Of a stretch of 64,000 bases of DNA, positions 32,709 to 42,571 are shown piece by piece; positions within the stretch are counted from its first letter, which is position 1, and every line of letters begins with the position of its first letter. A model generated the notes under the pieces. That model was not told the DNA's origin, made no database searches, and saw only the letters and a list, made by a program, of their open reading frames with translations. Source of the DNA: Massilia sp. CFBP 13721. GTDB lineage: Bacteria > Pseudomonadota > Gammaproteobacteria > Burkholderiales > Burkholderiaceae_D. The position numbers were made by a program, and so were the translations under genes. Location: assembly GCF_014842025.1 (NCBI RefSeq), contig NZ_JACYUY010000005.1, positions 124,001-188,000 on the forward strand, in the 5' to 3' direction.

Positions 32709-33950
32709 TTACATACCCAAGGCCGCGCGGAAATCCTCCAGCAGATCATCCGTATCCTCGATCCCCACCGAAACCCGGATCAGCGACTCGGCAATGCCCA
32801 TGCTGGCGCGGCGCTCGGCGCCCATCTCGAAGAAGATCGTGTGCGCCACCGGAATCACCAGCGTGCGCGTATCGCCCAGGTTACTGGCGGGGATCGCCAG
32901 CTGCAGCCGGTTCAGGTAATCGAAGGGATCGATATCGGCGCGCAGTTCGAAACTGAGCAGCGAGCCGGCCGAGCGGAACAGCTCGCTCGTCAAGCCATGC
33001 TGCGGATGGGACGCCAGGCCCGGATAGTGGACTGCCGAGACACGCTCATCGCTTTCGAGCATCCGTGCCAGCGCCAGCGCGTTGGCGCAGGTGCGTTCCA
33101 TGCGCAACGCCAGGGTTTCGGCGCCGACCGCGATGTGGTGCGCCGCTTCCGGCCCCAGGGCGGCGCCGAAGTCGCGCAGGGCTTTCGCACGCAATTGCGC
33201 CATGCCCTGGGCGGCGGGCGGCTGCTTGCGGAAGTTCGCCGCGATGTTCGGGAAAGCGCTCCAGTCGTACAGGCCGGTATCGGTCAGCGCGCCGCCGAGG
33301 GCGATGCCGTGGCCGGCGATCGATTTCGTCAACGAATTGACGACCAGTCCGGCGCCGACCGCTTTCGGACGGAACAGATACGGCGTGGTCATGGTGTTGT
33401 CGACCACATACAGGATGCCGCGCGCGCGGCACAGCTCACCGATGCGCGCCAGGTCGGCCACTTGCGTGCGCGGATTGGCGATCGTCTCGACGAACACCAG
33501 GCGCGTGTTTTCCTTCAGCACCGCCTCGACATTGCCGGCATCGGTGGCATCGACGAAATCGACCTCGACGCCCTGCCCCGCCACCGTCTGCCACAGGCTG
33601 TTGGTGTTCCCGAACAGGAAGCTCGAGGAGACGATATGGTCGCCTTCCTTGAGCAATGCCTGGAACAGCGCGCCGATGGCGGCCATGCCGGTGCCGAAAC
33701 ACAAGGACGCGACGCCGTCTTCCATCCGCGTGATCTTGTCTTCCAGCGCCGCCACCGTCGGGTTGCCCTGGCGGCCATAGCGGAAACCCGGCTCCTTGCC
33801 CTGGAACACCGAGGCCAGCTGGCGTGCATCGTTGTAGCCGAACGCGACCGAGGTATGGACCGGCTTGTGCAGCGAACCCTGCTCGATCGCCTTGCGGCGG
33901 TCGTTGTGCAGGATGGTGGTGGTAAAACCGTAGCTTTTCTTGTCGCTCAT
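32709..33950 (-). CDS. Cys/Met-metabolism PLP enzyme (cystathionine gamma-synthase family), probable homoserine sulfhydrylase
   Basis: A 413-residue PLP enzyme of the gamma-family. The PLP lysine is K209 (NSLTKSIAGHG); YGRQGNPTVAALE, FGTGMAAIGALF and VDNTMTTPYL are family motifs. It follows purF by 12 bases, where metZ (O-succinylhomoserine sulfhydrylase) usually lies in proteobacteria, so a role in methionine synthesis is likely. However, the LTKSIAGHGIALGG segment differs from typical MetZ (SATKFIDGQGR-type), so cystathionine gamma-synthase or lyase activity cannot be excluded. Confidence 0.82.
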   Translation of the reverse strand: MSDKKSYGFTTTILHNDRRKAIEQGSLHKPVHTSVAFGYNDARQLASVFQGKEPGFRYGRQGNPTVAALEDKITRMEDGVASLCFGTGMAAIGALFQALLKEGDHIVSSSFLFGNTNSLWQTVAGQGVEVDFVDATDAGNVEAVLKENTRLVFVETIANPRTQVADLARIGELCRARGILYVVDNTMTTPYLFRPKAVGAGLVVNSLTKSIAGHGIALGGALTDTGLYDWSAFPNIAANFRKQPPAAQGMAQLRAKALRDFGAALGPEAAHHIAVGAETLALRMERTCANALALARMLESDERVSAVHYPGLASHPQHGLTSELFRSAGSLLSFELRADIDPFDYLNRLQLAIPASNLGDTRTLVIPVAHTIFFEMGAERRASMGIAESLIRVSVGIEDTDDLLEDFRAALGM

Positions 33951-33962
33951 GCGTGCCAGTCC

Positions 33963-35489
33963 TTATTCGGCGGGAACCGCGGGATTGAGATTGAGCTGGG
34001 TGCGCACCACGTCTTCCTGGGACACGCCCTTGCCGCCGTTATGGCGTGCGCGCTCCAGGTTGTCGAGGTAAGCGGGCGTCACGTCACCGGTGACGTACAC
34101 GCCATCGAAGCACGACGCCTCGAAATTCGACAAGGCCGGATTCACGTCCGAGATCGAGCGTTTCAGGGCATCGATGTCCTGGTAGACCAGGCGGTCGGCC
34201 GTGATCTCGGCGCACACCTCTTCCACCGTGCGCCCATAGGCGATCAGCTCGTCGCGGGTCGGCATGTCGATGCCGTAGACGTTCGGGAACAGCACCGGCG
34301 GCGCCGCCGAGGCGAAGAACACTTTACGCGCGCCCGCTTCGCGCGCCATCTGCACGATCTCGCGGCTGGTGGTGCCGCGCACGATCGAATCGTCGACCAG
34401 CAGCACATTCTTGCCCTTGAATTCGGAGCCGATGGCGTTGAGTTTCTGGCGCACCGATTTCTTGCGCATGCCCTGCCCCGGCATGATGAATGTACGGCCG
34501 ATATAGCGATTCTTGATGAATCCTTCGCGGTATTCGACGCCGAGTTTCAGTGCCAGCTGGATCGCCGCCGGACGCGACGAGTCGGGAATCGGCATCACCA
34601 CATCGATTTCCTCGACCGGGATTTCCTTGCGAATCTTGTCGGCCAGGTATTCGCCCATTTTCAGGCGCGTGGCGTAGACCGAGGCGCCGTCGATCACCGA
34701 ATCCGGACGCGCCAGGTAGACGTATTCGAAGGCGCACGGGTTGAGCGACGGGTTCTCGGCGCACTGGCGCTCGTGGAAGCTGCCATCCTCGCCGATGAAC
34801 ACGGCTTCGCCCGGCGCAATGTCGCGCAGGAAGCGGAAACCGATGCCCTCGAGCGCCACCGATTCGCTGGCGACCATGTATTCGACGCCGTTCTCGCCCT
34901 CGTTCATGCCCAGGCACAGCGGACGGATGCCGTACGGGTCGCGGAAGGCCAGCATGCCGTGGCCGGCAATTTGCGCCACGACGGCATAGGCGCCGCGCAC
35001 GCGGCGGTGCACGACAGCGACCGCCTTGAAGACGGCTTCGGCGTCGAGCGAATAGCCGTTGGCCGCTTCCTGGATCTCGTGCGCCAGGACATTCAACAGC
35101 ACTTCCGAGTCGGAATTGGTGTTGATGTGGCGGCGGTCGTTGCGGAACAGCGCCTCTTTCAGCTCGGCCTGGTTGGTCAGGTTGCCGTTGTGCGCGAGCG
35201 TGATGCCGAACGGGGCGTTCACGTAGAACGGCTGCGCTTCTTCCTCGCTCGATGAACCGGCGGTCGGATAGCGGCAGTGGCCGATACCGGTATTGCCATG
35301 GAGCGAACGCATGTTACGGGTGCGGAACACGTCGCGCACGAGGCCGTTGGCCTTGTACATCGCGAACATGCTGCTGTGATTGGTTGCAATCCCCGCCGCG
35401 TCCTGGCCGCGGTGCTGCAGCAGCAGCAATGCGTCATACAACAACTGATTGACGGGGGTTTGCGAGACGACGCCGACGATGCCACACAT
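33963..35489 (-). CDS. purF: amidophosphoribosyltransferase
   Basis: A 508-residue enzyme of the first committed step of purine synthesis (PRPP plus glutamine to phosphoribosylamine). The N-terminal Ntn-glutaminase starts MCGIVGVV with nucleophile C2. The PRPP-binding motif is [19 protein letters not shown], and [16 protein letters not shown] [12 protein letters not shown] is present. It sits in the conserved folC-SPOR-cvpA-purF order, 64 bases after cvpA. Confidence 0.97.
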   Translation of the reverse strand: MCGIVGVVSQTPVNQLLYDALLLLQHRGQDAAGIATNHSSMFAMYKANGLVRDVFRTRNMRSLHGNTGIGHCRYPTAGSSSEEEAQPFYVNAPFGITLAHNGNLTNQAELKEALFRNDRRHINTNSDSEVLLNVLAHEIQEAANGYSLDAEAVFKAVAVVHRRVRGAYAVVAQIAGHGMLAFRDPYGIRPLCLGMNEGENGVEYMVASESVALEGIGFRFLRDIAPGEAVFIGEDGSFHERQCAENPSLNPCAFEYVYLARPDSVIDGASVYATRLKMGEYLADKIRKEIPVEEIDVVMPIPDSSRPAAIQLALKLGVEYREGFIKNRYIGRTFIMPGQGMRKKSVRQKLNAIGSEFKGKNVLLVDDSIVRGTTSREIVQMAREAGARKVFFASAAPPVLFPNVYGIDMPTRDELIAYGRTVEEVCAEITADRLVYQDIDALKRSISDVNPALSNFEASCFDGVYVTGDVTPAYLDNLERARHNGGKGVSQEDVVRTQLNLNPAVPAE

Positions 35490-35553
35490 GGTGCGCTCCT
35501 AAGAACTGAATGCTGTTACAGGAAATGTAAAACGGGAATTCAAAACGGATGGT

Positions 35554-36042
35554 TCACATCTTTATGTGCTGCGCCAGCGCAGCAGGGAGAAATGGCTTGA
35601 CGGTGCGCGCTCCGGCCTCGGCCAGTGGGGAAAACAGCGCGTCTTTCCAGAATGCTTGTTGGGGAATGGCGGTCATCGAACACAATATGACGGCGGCCAG
35701 CACGATTACAATCCCGCGCGCCAGGCCGAACAGGCCGCCGAGGCCACGGTCCGCCAGGCTCAGGCCGGCGGCATCGACCAGGGCGCCGATGGCCAGCGAC
35801 AACAGGCCCATCAGGATGCGCACGCCGAGGAACAGGGCAACGAAGGCCGCGATCAGCCGCGCCGTGTCGCCTGGAATCATATCCGGTAACAGCGGCGCGA
35901 GGCGCGCACCATACATATTGGCGACGACAAAGGCGACGACCCAGCCCACCAGGGACAGGATTTCTTTTACTAAACCACGCATGGTGCTGATCACAACCGA
36001 GGCCACCAGCACGAACAACACCAGGTAATCGAATATCGTCAC
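35554..36042 (-). CDS. cvpA: CvpA family membrane protein
   Basis: A 162-residue inner-membrane protein with four hydrophobic segments (IFDYLVLFVLVASVVISTM, EILSLVGWVVAFVVANMYG, LIAAFVALFLGVRILMGLLSL, LARGIVIVLAAVILCSM). CvpA was named for colicin V production and is tied to envelope homeostasis; its biochemical activity is not established. Its place just before purF is conserved in proteobacteria. It follows the SPOR gene by 13 bases. Confidence 0.93.
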   Translation of the reverse strand: MTIFDYLVLFVLVASVVISTMRGLVKEILSLVGWVVAFVVANMYGARLAPLLPDMIPGDTARLIAAFVALFLGVRILMGLLSLAIGALVDAAGLSLADRGLGGLFGLARGIVIVLAAVILCSMTAIPQQAFWKDALFSPLAEAGARTVKPFLPAALAQHIKM

Positions 36043-36055
36043 AGTACCCGAAACA

Positions 36056-37075
36056 TCAAACAGGTACCAGGAACCCGCCCAGGCCCATGCTGCCGAGCTT
36101 GGCCTTGGTGCGGTCGGCTTCCTCGCGGCTGCCGAACGGACCGACCTGTACCTTGATCAGGGCGCCGGACTTTTTTGTGAAGGAACTGATGCCGCCGGCG
36201 CGCAGGCGCGCCTGCAGCTCGTCGACCTTTTCCTGGGTGGCCAGGGCGGCAACCTGCACCACAAAGCGTTGATGCGCTTCGGCTTTGGTTTCCGCCTTGT
36301 CCTCGGCGCGTGGATGCGATTCGGCCGGCTTGGTCGCAGGCTTGCCTTCGAGCAGCGCCAAGGCACGGGCCGCTTCGCTGTCTTTCGCCTTGGGCGCGAC
36401 CGGCTTTTCTTCAGGCTTTTTCACCGGCGGCTTCTCGACTGGCTTGTCGGCCACCTTGCGCTCGACGGGTTTCGGTTCCGGCTTGTGCTCGACAGGCTTC
36501 GAGTCGGGCTTCAGTTCGGCTTTGTGCTCGACCACCTTCGGCGCAGGCTTCGGTTCGACCTTCGGCTTGCTTGCGGGTTCGCTGTACACCAGCGGCGGCG
36601 GTTCGTCCTGGACCGGCGCTTTTGCGACCGGCGCCGCGGCGGGACGGGTTGCCGGCGTTTCCGGCGGCGGCGCGATGATTTCCTCGTCCTGGTCGACGCT
36701 CTCGGCGGCCGGCACCGGGCTGGCCGGCAGCGGCAGCGCGGGCGCCTTTTCTTTCGATGGAATCTGGATGGCGATGTCGCCGTTCAGCGGACGCGGCTCG
36801 GAGTCGAGCAGCATCGGCAAGCCGACCGCGGCGGCCAGCGCCAGCGCGACCGCGCCGACCAGGCGGCGCCGTGCGCGCTTCTTTTCGGGAAGCATGGGGT
36901 CGCCACCGCTGCGGCTGCGGCGCGAACCGCCCTGTCCGCTTTCATTGGCCTGGTTGGCATGCGACGCGCGCCGGGCCCGGGCCTGGCGCCCGAACTCGTC
37001 GTCGTCGCGGGAAAAATGGCCACTGTCCTGGGCGGTATCTTGCTTGTTTTTGCTGAAAATCGAGAACAAGCCCAT
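36056..37075 (-). CDS. SPOR domain cell-division protein, DedD-like
   Basis: A 339-residue bitopic protein. A basic cytoplasmic N-terminus (KKRARRR) is followed by a membrane helix (LVGAVALALAAAVGLPMLL). A long disordered Pro/Lys/Glu-rich region then has repeated KPxPKxVEHK units (residues 165-225), and the C-terminal SPOR domain (QRFVVQVAALATQEKVDELQ ... GPFGSREEADRTKAKL) binds denuded septal glycan. The position after folC is that of dedD. The long linker varies in this family. Confidence 0.9.
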   Translation of the reverse strand: MGLFSIFSKNKQDTAQDSGHFSRDDDEFGRQARARRASHANQANESGQGGSRRSRSGGDPMLPEKKRARRRLVGAVALALAAAVGLPMLLDSEPRPLNGDIAIQIPSKEKAPALPLPASPVPAAESVDQDEEIIAPPPETPATRPAAAPVAKAPVQDEPPPLVYSEPASKPKVEPKPAPKVVEHKAELKPDSKPVEHKPEPKPVERKVADKPVEKPPVKKPEEKPVAPKAKDSEAARALALLEGKPATKPAESHPRAEDKAETKAEAHQRFVVQVAALATQEKVDELQARLRAGGISSFTKKSGALIKVQVGPFGSREEADRTKAKLGSMGLGGFLVPV

Positions 37076-37086
37076 GCGTCTGTATG

Positions 37087-38385
37087 TCAGTGAAGAGAGT
37101 TTTTTCGGGCGGCCATCACGCCGGCAACGGTGTAGAACGAGCCAAAGACCACAATTCTATCATTCTCCTCGGCACGGCTCATCGCATTTGCGAACGCGGC
37201 CGCCGGATCGGCAAAGGTGGAGACCGAAAAGTCGGCATCTTTCGCGCCCGCGGGGCGCAGGGCGGCGATTTTTTCGGCCAGGGCGCTGCTCTTCGCCGAG
37301 CGTGGCGACGGCAAGTCGGCCACGCACCAGTGGTCGATCAGGCCGGCCATCGGCGCGATCACGCCGGCGATGTCCTTGTCGTCCATGATGCCGAACACGG
37401 CATAGGTATAGCGGTGAAAGCCCATGTTGCCGAGGTTCTGGGCCAGCGTGGCCGAGGCATGCGGATTGTGGGCGACGTCGAGCACCGTGGTCGGGCGCCC
37501 CGCCAGCACCTGGAAGCGGCCCGGCAACTCCACCAGCGCCAGCCCCGAGCGCACTTCCTGCGCGCCGCAGGGCAATTGCATGCGCAGCGCTTCGAGCGCG
37601 GCCAGCGCGGCCGAGGCGTTCAACAACTGGTTGGCGCCGCGCAGGGCCGGATAGGCCAGCGAATTGCGGCGCTGGGTACGCCCGCCATAGCTCCATTGCT
37701 GCTGGTCACCCTGGTAATTGAAATCGCGCCCGATCAGCCACAGGTCGGCGCCGATGTCGCTCGCATGCTGGATCAGCGATTGCGGCGCCAGCGGATCGCT
37801 GCAGATTGCGACTTTGCCGGCGCGGAAAATGCCGGCCTTTTCGAAACCGATCTCCTCGCGCGTCTCGCCGAGGAAGGCCGAATGGTCGATGTCGATGCTG
37901 GTGACGATCGAGACGTCGGCATCGATCACGTTGACCGCGTCCAGGCGCCCGCCCAGGCCGACTTCGAGGATGGCCACGTCGACGCCGGCTTTCGACAGCA
38001 GGTGCATGATCGCCAGCGTGGTGAATTCGAAATAGGTCAGCGAAATGTCGCCGCGCTGCGCTTCGACGAAGTCGAAGGCCTCCACCAATACCTCATCGCT
38101 GGCCATCTCGCCGTTGATGCGGGCGCGCTCGTTAAAGTCGAGGAAGTGCGGCTTGATGTAGAGGCCGACGCGGTAGCCGGCATGCAGCAGCACCGATTCG
38201 AGCATTGCGCAGGTCGAGCCCTTGCCGTTGGTGCCGGCGACCATGATGACCGGGCAGGTGAACGCCAGTTCCATGCGCTCCTTGACGGCGCGCACGCGGT
38301 CCAGGCCCATATCGATATAGGTTTCGGCGTGGCGCGACTCGAGCAGGGCCAGCCAGGCGGGCAAGGTGGTGGGGAGAGTGGACAT
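37087..38385 (-). CDS. folC: bifunctional dihydrofolate / folylpolyglutamate synthase
   Basis: A 432-residue Mur-ligase-fold enzyme that adds glutamate to dihydropteroate and folates. The P-loop VMVAGTNGKGSTCAMLE (near residue 46) and EVGLGGRLDAVNVIDADVSIVTSI are diagnostic, and the C-terminal DVAHNPHASATLAQNL is the second-domain signature. It is downstream of accD and upstream of the SPOR gene in the conserved order, with an 11-base gap to the latter. Confidence 0.97.
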   Translation of the reverse strand: MSTLPTTLPAWLALLESRHAETYIDMGLDRVRAVKERMELAFTCPVIMVAGTNGKGSTCAMLESVLLHAGYRVGLYIKPHFLDFNERARINGEMASDEVLVEAFDFVEAQRGDISLTYFEFTTLAIMHLLSKAGVDVAILEVGLGGRLDAVNVIDADVSIVTSIDIDHSAFLGETREEIGFEKAGIFRAGKVAICSDPLAPQSLIQHASDIGADLWLIGRDFNYQGDQQQWSYGGRTQRRNSLAYPALRGANQLLNASAALAALEALRMQLPCGAQEVRSGLALVELPGRFQVLAGRPTTVLDVAHNPHASATLAQNLGNMGFHRYTYAVFGIMDDKDIAGVIAPMAGLIDHWCVADLPSPRSAKSSALAEKIAALRPAGAKDADFSVSTFADPAAAFANAMSRAEENDRIVVFGSFYTVAGVMAARKNSLH

Positions 38386-38407
38386 GGGATCGAATATGCG
38401 TTGAAAC

Positions 38408-38440
38408 GAAAAACCGGCGGGCCGCGATGCGGGCCGCCGG
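38408..38440 (-). terminator. hairpin after accD
   Basis: The stem CCGGCGG / CCGCCGG with an inner CCGC / GCGG continuation, followed on the minus strand by TTTTTCG. It lies 26 bases after the accD stop and before folC, so it may attenuate rather than end transcription into folC. Confidence 0.75.
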
Positions 38441-38465
38441 CCGGAGTGCTTACTGTAGCGGCAAT

Positions 38466-39338
38466 TTATGCGATGACTTCGGCTGGCTGGTTCTGCAGCA
38501 GCGCCAGCAGGCGCGCGATTTCTTCGCGCATCTTGCGGCGGTCGACGATCATGTCGACGGCGCCCTTTTGCACCAGGAACTCGGCGCGCTGGAAACCTTC
38601 CGGCAGCTTTTCGCGCACGGTGTTTTCGATCACGCGCGGGCCGGCAAAGCCGATCAGCGCCTTTGGCTCGGCGATCACGACGTCGCCCATGAAGGCGAAC
38701 GAAGCGGAGACGCCGCCCATGGTCGGGTCGGTCAGCACGCTGATGAACGGCAGCTTCTTCTCCGACAGCTTGGTCAGCATGGCGGTGGTTTTCGCCATCT
38801 GCAGCAGCGACAGCAAGCCTTCCTGCATGCGCGCGCCGCCGGTGGCGGTAATGCAGATGAACGGCACTTTCTGTTCGAGTGCGATCTGGGCGCCGCGCGC
38901 GAAACGCTCGCCGACGACGGAACCCATCGAGCCGCCCATGAATTCGAATTCGAAGCAGGCCACCACGACCGGCAGGCTCATGATCGAACCACCCTGCACG
39001 ATCAGCGCATCGGTCTCGCCGGTCGCTTCCATCGCCGCTTTCAGGCGGTCCGGATACTTCTTGCTGTCCTTGAATTTCAGAGTGTCGACCGGCAGCGCTT
39101 CCTGGCCGATTTCATAGCGGCCGCCTTCGTCGAGCAGCGCGTCGAGGCGGGCACGGGCGCGGATGCGCATGTGGTGGTCGCACTTCGGGCAGACGTGCAG
39201 GTTCGACTCGAGATCGGCGCGGTAGAGCACCGCTTCGCACGACGGGCACTTGACCCACAGGCCCTCGGGCATGGTCTTGCGGTTGGCGGCATCGGAGCGC
39301 TGGATTCGTGGGGGCAGCAGTTTTTCCAACCAACTCAT
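38466..39338 (-). CDS. accD: acetyl-CoA carboxylase carboxyltransferase subunit beta
   Basis: A 290-residue beta subunit of the carboxyltransferase that makes malonyl-CoA with AccA. The N-terminal zinc ribbon CPSCEAVLY ... CPKCDHHM is complete. The crotonase-like core has [19 protein letters not shown] and [20 protein letters not shown]. The ATG at 39338 has AGGAG upstream, so the longer frame is rejected. It follows trpA across a 298-base gap that holds a repeat copy. Confidence 0.97.
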   Translation of the reverse strand: MSWLEKLLPPRIQRSDAANRKTMPEGLWVKCPSCEAVLYRADLESNLHVCPKCDHHMRIRARARLDALLDEGGRYEIGQEALPVDTLKFKDSKKYPDRLKAAMEATGETDALIVQGGSIMSLPVVVACFEFEFMGGSMGSVVGERFARGAQIALEQKVPFICITATGGARMQEGLLSLLQMAKTTAMLTKLSEKKLPFISVLTDPTMGGVSASFAFMGDVVIAEPKALIGFAGPRVIENTVREKLPEGFQRAEFLVQKGAVDMIVDRRKMREEIARLLALLQNQPAEVIA

Positions 39339-39536
39339 GTTCTTCTCCTGTGCGGCGTTTCTGGAATGGGGCGTAGTGTAGTCGCTAGCGCCGGGCTTGT
39401 CACCGCTTGCTTGTCTGGCAATCAATTGTTCCTGAGCTCCATCGCGAGGCCATCCGTGGAGCTGCAATTCAGTTATACACCCATGTAGCGTGCGGATGGA
39501 GCACGAATCCCGGTGGATATTGTACGCACACCGTGC

Positions 39537-39640
39537 GTTGGGTGGGCGCCCGTGCCCACGCGAACATTCACACCGTGTTGACCTTCGAATGCGGCCAACA
39601 CGGCGCACCATTCTGCGTGGGCACAGAGTGCCCACCCTAC
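39537..39640. repeat. nested inverted repeat, copy 4, overlapping the trpA stop codon
   Basis: The left arm near 39537-39562 (GTTGGGTGGGCGCCC...) and right arm at 39615-39640 keep the ends but have different loops, so this is a degenerate copy. The last four bases of the right arm (39637-39640) contain the trpA stop codon (read TAG on the minus strand). Confidence 0.8.
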
Positions 39641-40434
39641 GAATCGAGCGCCGCGCGGATGTTGGCGCAGAAGGCGCGCACGGCCTCGGGACCGCCCTCC
39701 TTCGGCGTATTTTCCAGTTCCTGGATGATGCGGCTGCCGATGACGACCGCGTCCGCCACCGAGGCCACCGCCTTGGCCGTCTGGGCATCGCGGATGCCGA
39801 AACCGACGCCGATCGGCAGGCTGACGTGCTCGCGGATCGCGGCCACGCGCCGCGCGACGTCCTCGGTATCGATGCTGCCGGCGCCGGTCACGCCCTTGAG
39901 CGAAACGTAATAGGAAAAACCACTGCCGTAGCGCGCCACCTGGCGGATGCGTTCCTGCGTGGAAGTCGGGGCCAGCAGGAAGATCAGGTCGAGGCCATTG
40001 GCGCGCATGGCGTCGGCAAAGGCTTCGCACTCTTCCGGCGGATAGTCGACCACGATGGCGCCGTCGGCGCCGGCTTCTTTCGCGCGGGCGATGAAGTTGT
40101 CGGGGCCGATGCGTTCGATCGGGTTGGCGTAGCCCATCAGGACCACCGGGGTGTCAGGATTGGTCTGGCGGAACTCGCGTACGTAGGCGAAGACATCGTT
40201 CAGGCCGATGCCGAATTTCAAGGCGCGCTCGCAGGCGCGCTGGATGACCGGGCCTTCGGCCATCGGATCGGAAAAGGGAACGCCCAGCTCGAGGACGTCG
40301 GCGCCGCCCGCGACCAGCGCGTGCATCAGCGGGACGGTCATCTCGGGACCGGGGTCGCCGGCGGTGATGAAGGTGACGAGGCCGGTTTTGTTTTGCGCGC
40401 GCAGGGCGGCGAAGGTTTGTTCGATTCGGGACAT
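39637..40434 (-). CDS. trpA: tryptophan synthase alpha subunit
   Basis: A 265-residue TIM barrel that cleaves indole-3-glycerol phosphate and passes indole to Trp[18 protein letters not shown] carries the catalytic aspartate, [12 protein letters not shown] is the start of the barrel, and [15 protein letters not shown] binds phosphate. Its TAG stop lies in the outer end of a repeat arm. It is separated from trpB by 173 bases, an unusually wide gap that holds another repeat copy, so coupling with trpB is lost or relaxed here. Confidence 0.97.
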   Translation of the reverse strand: MSRIEQTFAALRAQNKTGLVTFITAGDPGPEMTVPLMHALVAGGADVLELGVPFSDPMAEGPVIQRACERALKFGIGLNDVFAYVREFRQTNPDTPVVLMGYANPIERIGPDNFIARAKEAGADGAIVVDYPPEECEAFADAMRANGLDLIFLLAPTSTQERIRQVARYGSGFSYYVSLKGVTGAGSIDTEDVARRVAAIREHVSLPIGVGFGIRDAQTAKAVASVADAVVIGSRIIQELENTPKEGGPEAVRAFCANIRAALDS

Positions 40435-40484
40435 GGTGTTGTTCTCTGTTCTGGGGTCGGTGGAGTTCGGGTGTGCATGGGTCC

Positions 40485-40589
40485 GTTGAACGCGTGGGCG
40501 GCATAGCTGCCCACCTTACGTCGCTCCGATGAATGTTACGGATGAGCGAAGGGACGTAAGGTGGGCGGATTTCCGCCCACGCGTTCAAC
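40485..40589. repeat. nested inverted repeat, copy 5, between trpB and trpA (inside-out topology)
   Basis: Arms at 40485-40522 and 40553-40589 pair with few mismatches around a 30-base spacer. Here the outer ends are GTTGAACGCGTGGGC and the CTTAC/GTAAG ends face inward, the reverse of copies 1-4. The element fills most of the trpB-trpA gap, and a transcript across it would fold into a long hairpin. Confidence 0.85.
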
Positions 40590-40607
40590 AAACGTACGAA
40601 TGGCGGA

Positions 40608-41885
40608 TCAGCTGAAATCCAGCCCCATCCGCTGCGCCACCGTATGCATGTCCTTGTCCCCGCGTCCCGACAGGTTCACCAGGATCAGCTGGTCCTTCGG
40701 CAGCGTGGCCGCCAGCTTCACGCCGTAGGCGATCGCGTGCGAGGATTCCAGCGCCGGAATGATGCCCTCGATGCGGCAGCAGTCGTGGAAGGCCTGCAGC
40801 GCCTCGTCGTCGGTGACCGACACATATTCCGCACGCAGCGAATCCTTCAGCCAGGCGTGCTCGGGACCGACGCCTGGGTAATCCAGGCCGGCCGAGACCG
40901 AATGCGTCTCGATGATCTGGCCATTCGCATCCTGCAGCAGATAGGTGCGGTTACCGTGCAGCACGCCCGGGAAACCGGCCGTCAGCGACGCCGCGTGCTT
41001 GCCCGAATCGAGCCCCTCGCCCGCCGCCTCGACGCCGACCAGCTTGACGCCCGGCTCGTCGATGTAGGGATAGAAGATGCCCATCGCGTTCGAACCGCCG
41101 CCGATGCAGGCGACCACGTAGTCGGGCTGGCGCCCGGTCATGGCCGGCATCTGCACGCGGCATTCCTCGCCGATCACCGACTGGAAATCGCGCACCATCA
41201 TCGGATACGGATGCGGTCCGGCCACGGTGCCGATGATGTAGAAGGTGTTTTCGATGTTGGTGACCCAGTCGCGCATCGCTTCGTTGAGCGCGTCCTTCAA
41301 GGTCTTGCTGCCCGATTCGACCGGCACGACGGTCGCGCCCAGCAGCTTCATGCGGTAGACGTTCTGGGCCTGGCGCTTGACGTCCTCGCTGCCCATGTAG
41401 ACCACGCATTCGAGGCCGAAGCGGGCGCAGATGGTGGCGGTGGCCACGCCGTGCTGGCCGGCGCCGGTTTCGGCGATGATGCGCTGCTTGCCCATGCGGC
41501 GTGCCAATAAAGCCTGGCCGATCACGTTGTTGATCTTGTGGGCGCCGGTATGGTTCAGGTCTTCGCGCTTGAAGAAGACTTGGGCGCCGCCGGCGAGTTC
41601 CGACCAGCGCTTGGCGTGGTAGACCGGCGACGGCCGACCGACGAAGTGCGCCAGCTCGTAGCGGAATTCGTCGAGGAATTCAGGGTCTTGCGAATAGCGC
41701 GCGTAGGCTTCGTTGAGCTCGGCCAGCGCGTGGGTCAGCGTCTCGGCGACGAAACTGCCGCCGTAGGGACCGAAGTGGCCTTTGGCGTCGGGGAATTGAT
41801 AGTCGGTCGTCTGGAACAGGGCGTTGATCGACCGTTCAAGCGTTTTTTCCTGGGTCTCCAGGGCTGCTTCCTGTACTGATTTCAT
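40608..41885 (-). CDS. trpB: tryptophan synthase beta subunit
   Basis: A 425-residue PLP enzyme that joins indole and serine. The PLP lysine is in [23 protein letters not shown] and [15 protein letters not shown] are core motifs. I take the ATG at 41885 (MKSVQEA); an ATG at 41912 would add nine residues. The gene start lies inside the end of trpF, giving a 50-base overlap. The ribosome site is weak, so translation may depend on trpF. Confidence 0.96.
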   Translation of the reverse strand: MKSVQEAALETQEKTLERSINALFQTTDYQFPDAKGHFGPYGGSFVAETLTHALAELNEAYARYSQDPEFLDEFRYELAHFVGRPSPVYHAKRWSELAGGAQVFFKREDLNHTGAHKINNVIGQALLARRMGKQRIIAETGAGQHGVATATICARFGLECVVYMGSEDVKRQAQNVYRMKLLGATVVPVESGSKTLKDALNEAMRDWVTNIENTFYIIGTVAGPHPYPMMVRDFQSVIGEECRVQMPAMTGRQPDYVVACIGGGSNAMGIFYPYIDEPGVKLVGVEAAGEGLDSGKHAASLTAGFPGVLHGNRTYLLQDANGQIIETHSVSAGLDYPGVGPEHAWLKDSLRAEYVSVTDDEALQAFHDCCRIEGIIPALESSHAIAYGVKLAATLPKDQLILVNLSGRGDKDMHTVAQRMGLDFS

Positions 41886-42561
41886 GGGGGTGTTCGCTTT
41901 CAATGATGGCATCGGCTGCCCGCACCGCGGCGATGAAACCAGCGATCTTGCGGGCGTCCTTGATTCCCTTGGCGGATTCGACACCACTGCTGATGTCGAC
42001 GGCCCAGGGACGTATGCGGGCGACTGCGTCAGTCGCGTTTTGCACGCTCAAGCCACCACTCAAAACGACCCGAGGCGCGAGCTCTTTTGGGATAAGAGAC
42101 CAATCGAAGACCTTTCCAGCGCCACCGTAGGCATCCACGTAGGTATCGAGCAGGAGGCTGGAAAACCAGGGACTGGCGGCGCGGTATGCGAGTTCGCATT
42201 CTAGCAGTTCAAGCGGCGCCGTGTCCGGCCGGACGCGGTAGGCGTGTACGAAAGGACGCTGCACGGCGGCGGCGATGCGCGCGCACTCCTCGACCGTTTC
42301 GTCCCCATGGAATTGCAGCAGCGCCACCGGGCCGGCGTCGACCACCGCCCGCACCTCTTCCAGGCTGGCGTTGACGAACAGGGCGACCGAACTGACGTAG
42401 GGCGGCAGGCCGGCGCTGAGCGTGGCGAAGCGCTCGGGCGTGACGTAGCGCGGACTCTTCGGATAGAACACGAAGCCGAGCGCGTCGGCGCCGGCGCTGA
42501 CTGCGGCGCGCAAATCCTCTTCGCGCGTGATGCCGCAAATTTTGATGCGGGTGCGGTGCAT
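41836..42561 (-). CDS. trpF: phosphoribosylanthranilate isomerase
   Basis: A 241-residue TIM barrel of tryptophan synthesis. [33 protein letters not shown] is the family start with the catalytic cysteine, LLQFHGDET follows, and [15 protein letters not shown] closes the phosphate site. The last 20 residues ([20 protein letters not shown]) look like a non-conserved tail created by the overlap with trpB. It follows truA by ten bases. Confidence 0.96.
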   Translation of the reverse strand: MHRTRIKICGITREEDLRAAVSAGADALGFVFYPKSPRYVTPERFATLSAGLPPYVSSVALFVNASLEEVRAVVDAGPVALLQFHGDETVEECARIAAAVQRPFVHAYRVRPDTAPLELLECELAYRAASPWFSSLLLDTYVDAYGGAGKVFDWSLIPKELAPRVVLSGGLSVQNATDAVARIRPWAVDISSGVESAKGIKDARKIAGFIAAVRAADAIIESEHPHEISTGSSPGDPGKNA

Positions 42562-42571
42562 TGTTAAAACC

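Noticed and set aside
32841..35255. Plus-strand open frame of 804 codons across purF and the PLP enzyme gene
   Set aside because: Spans two opposite-strand genes with full family motifs; composition is that of an antisense frame.
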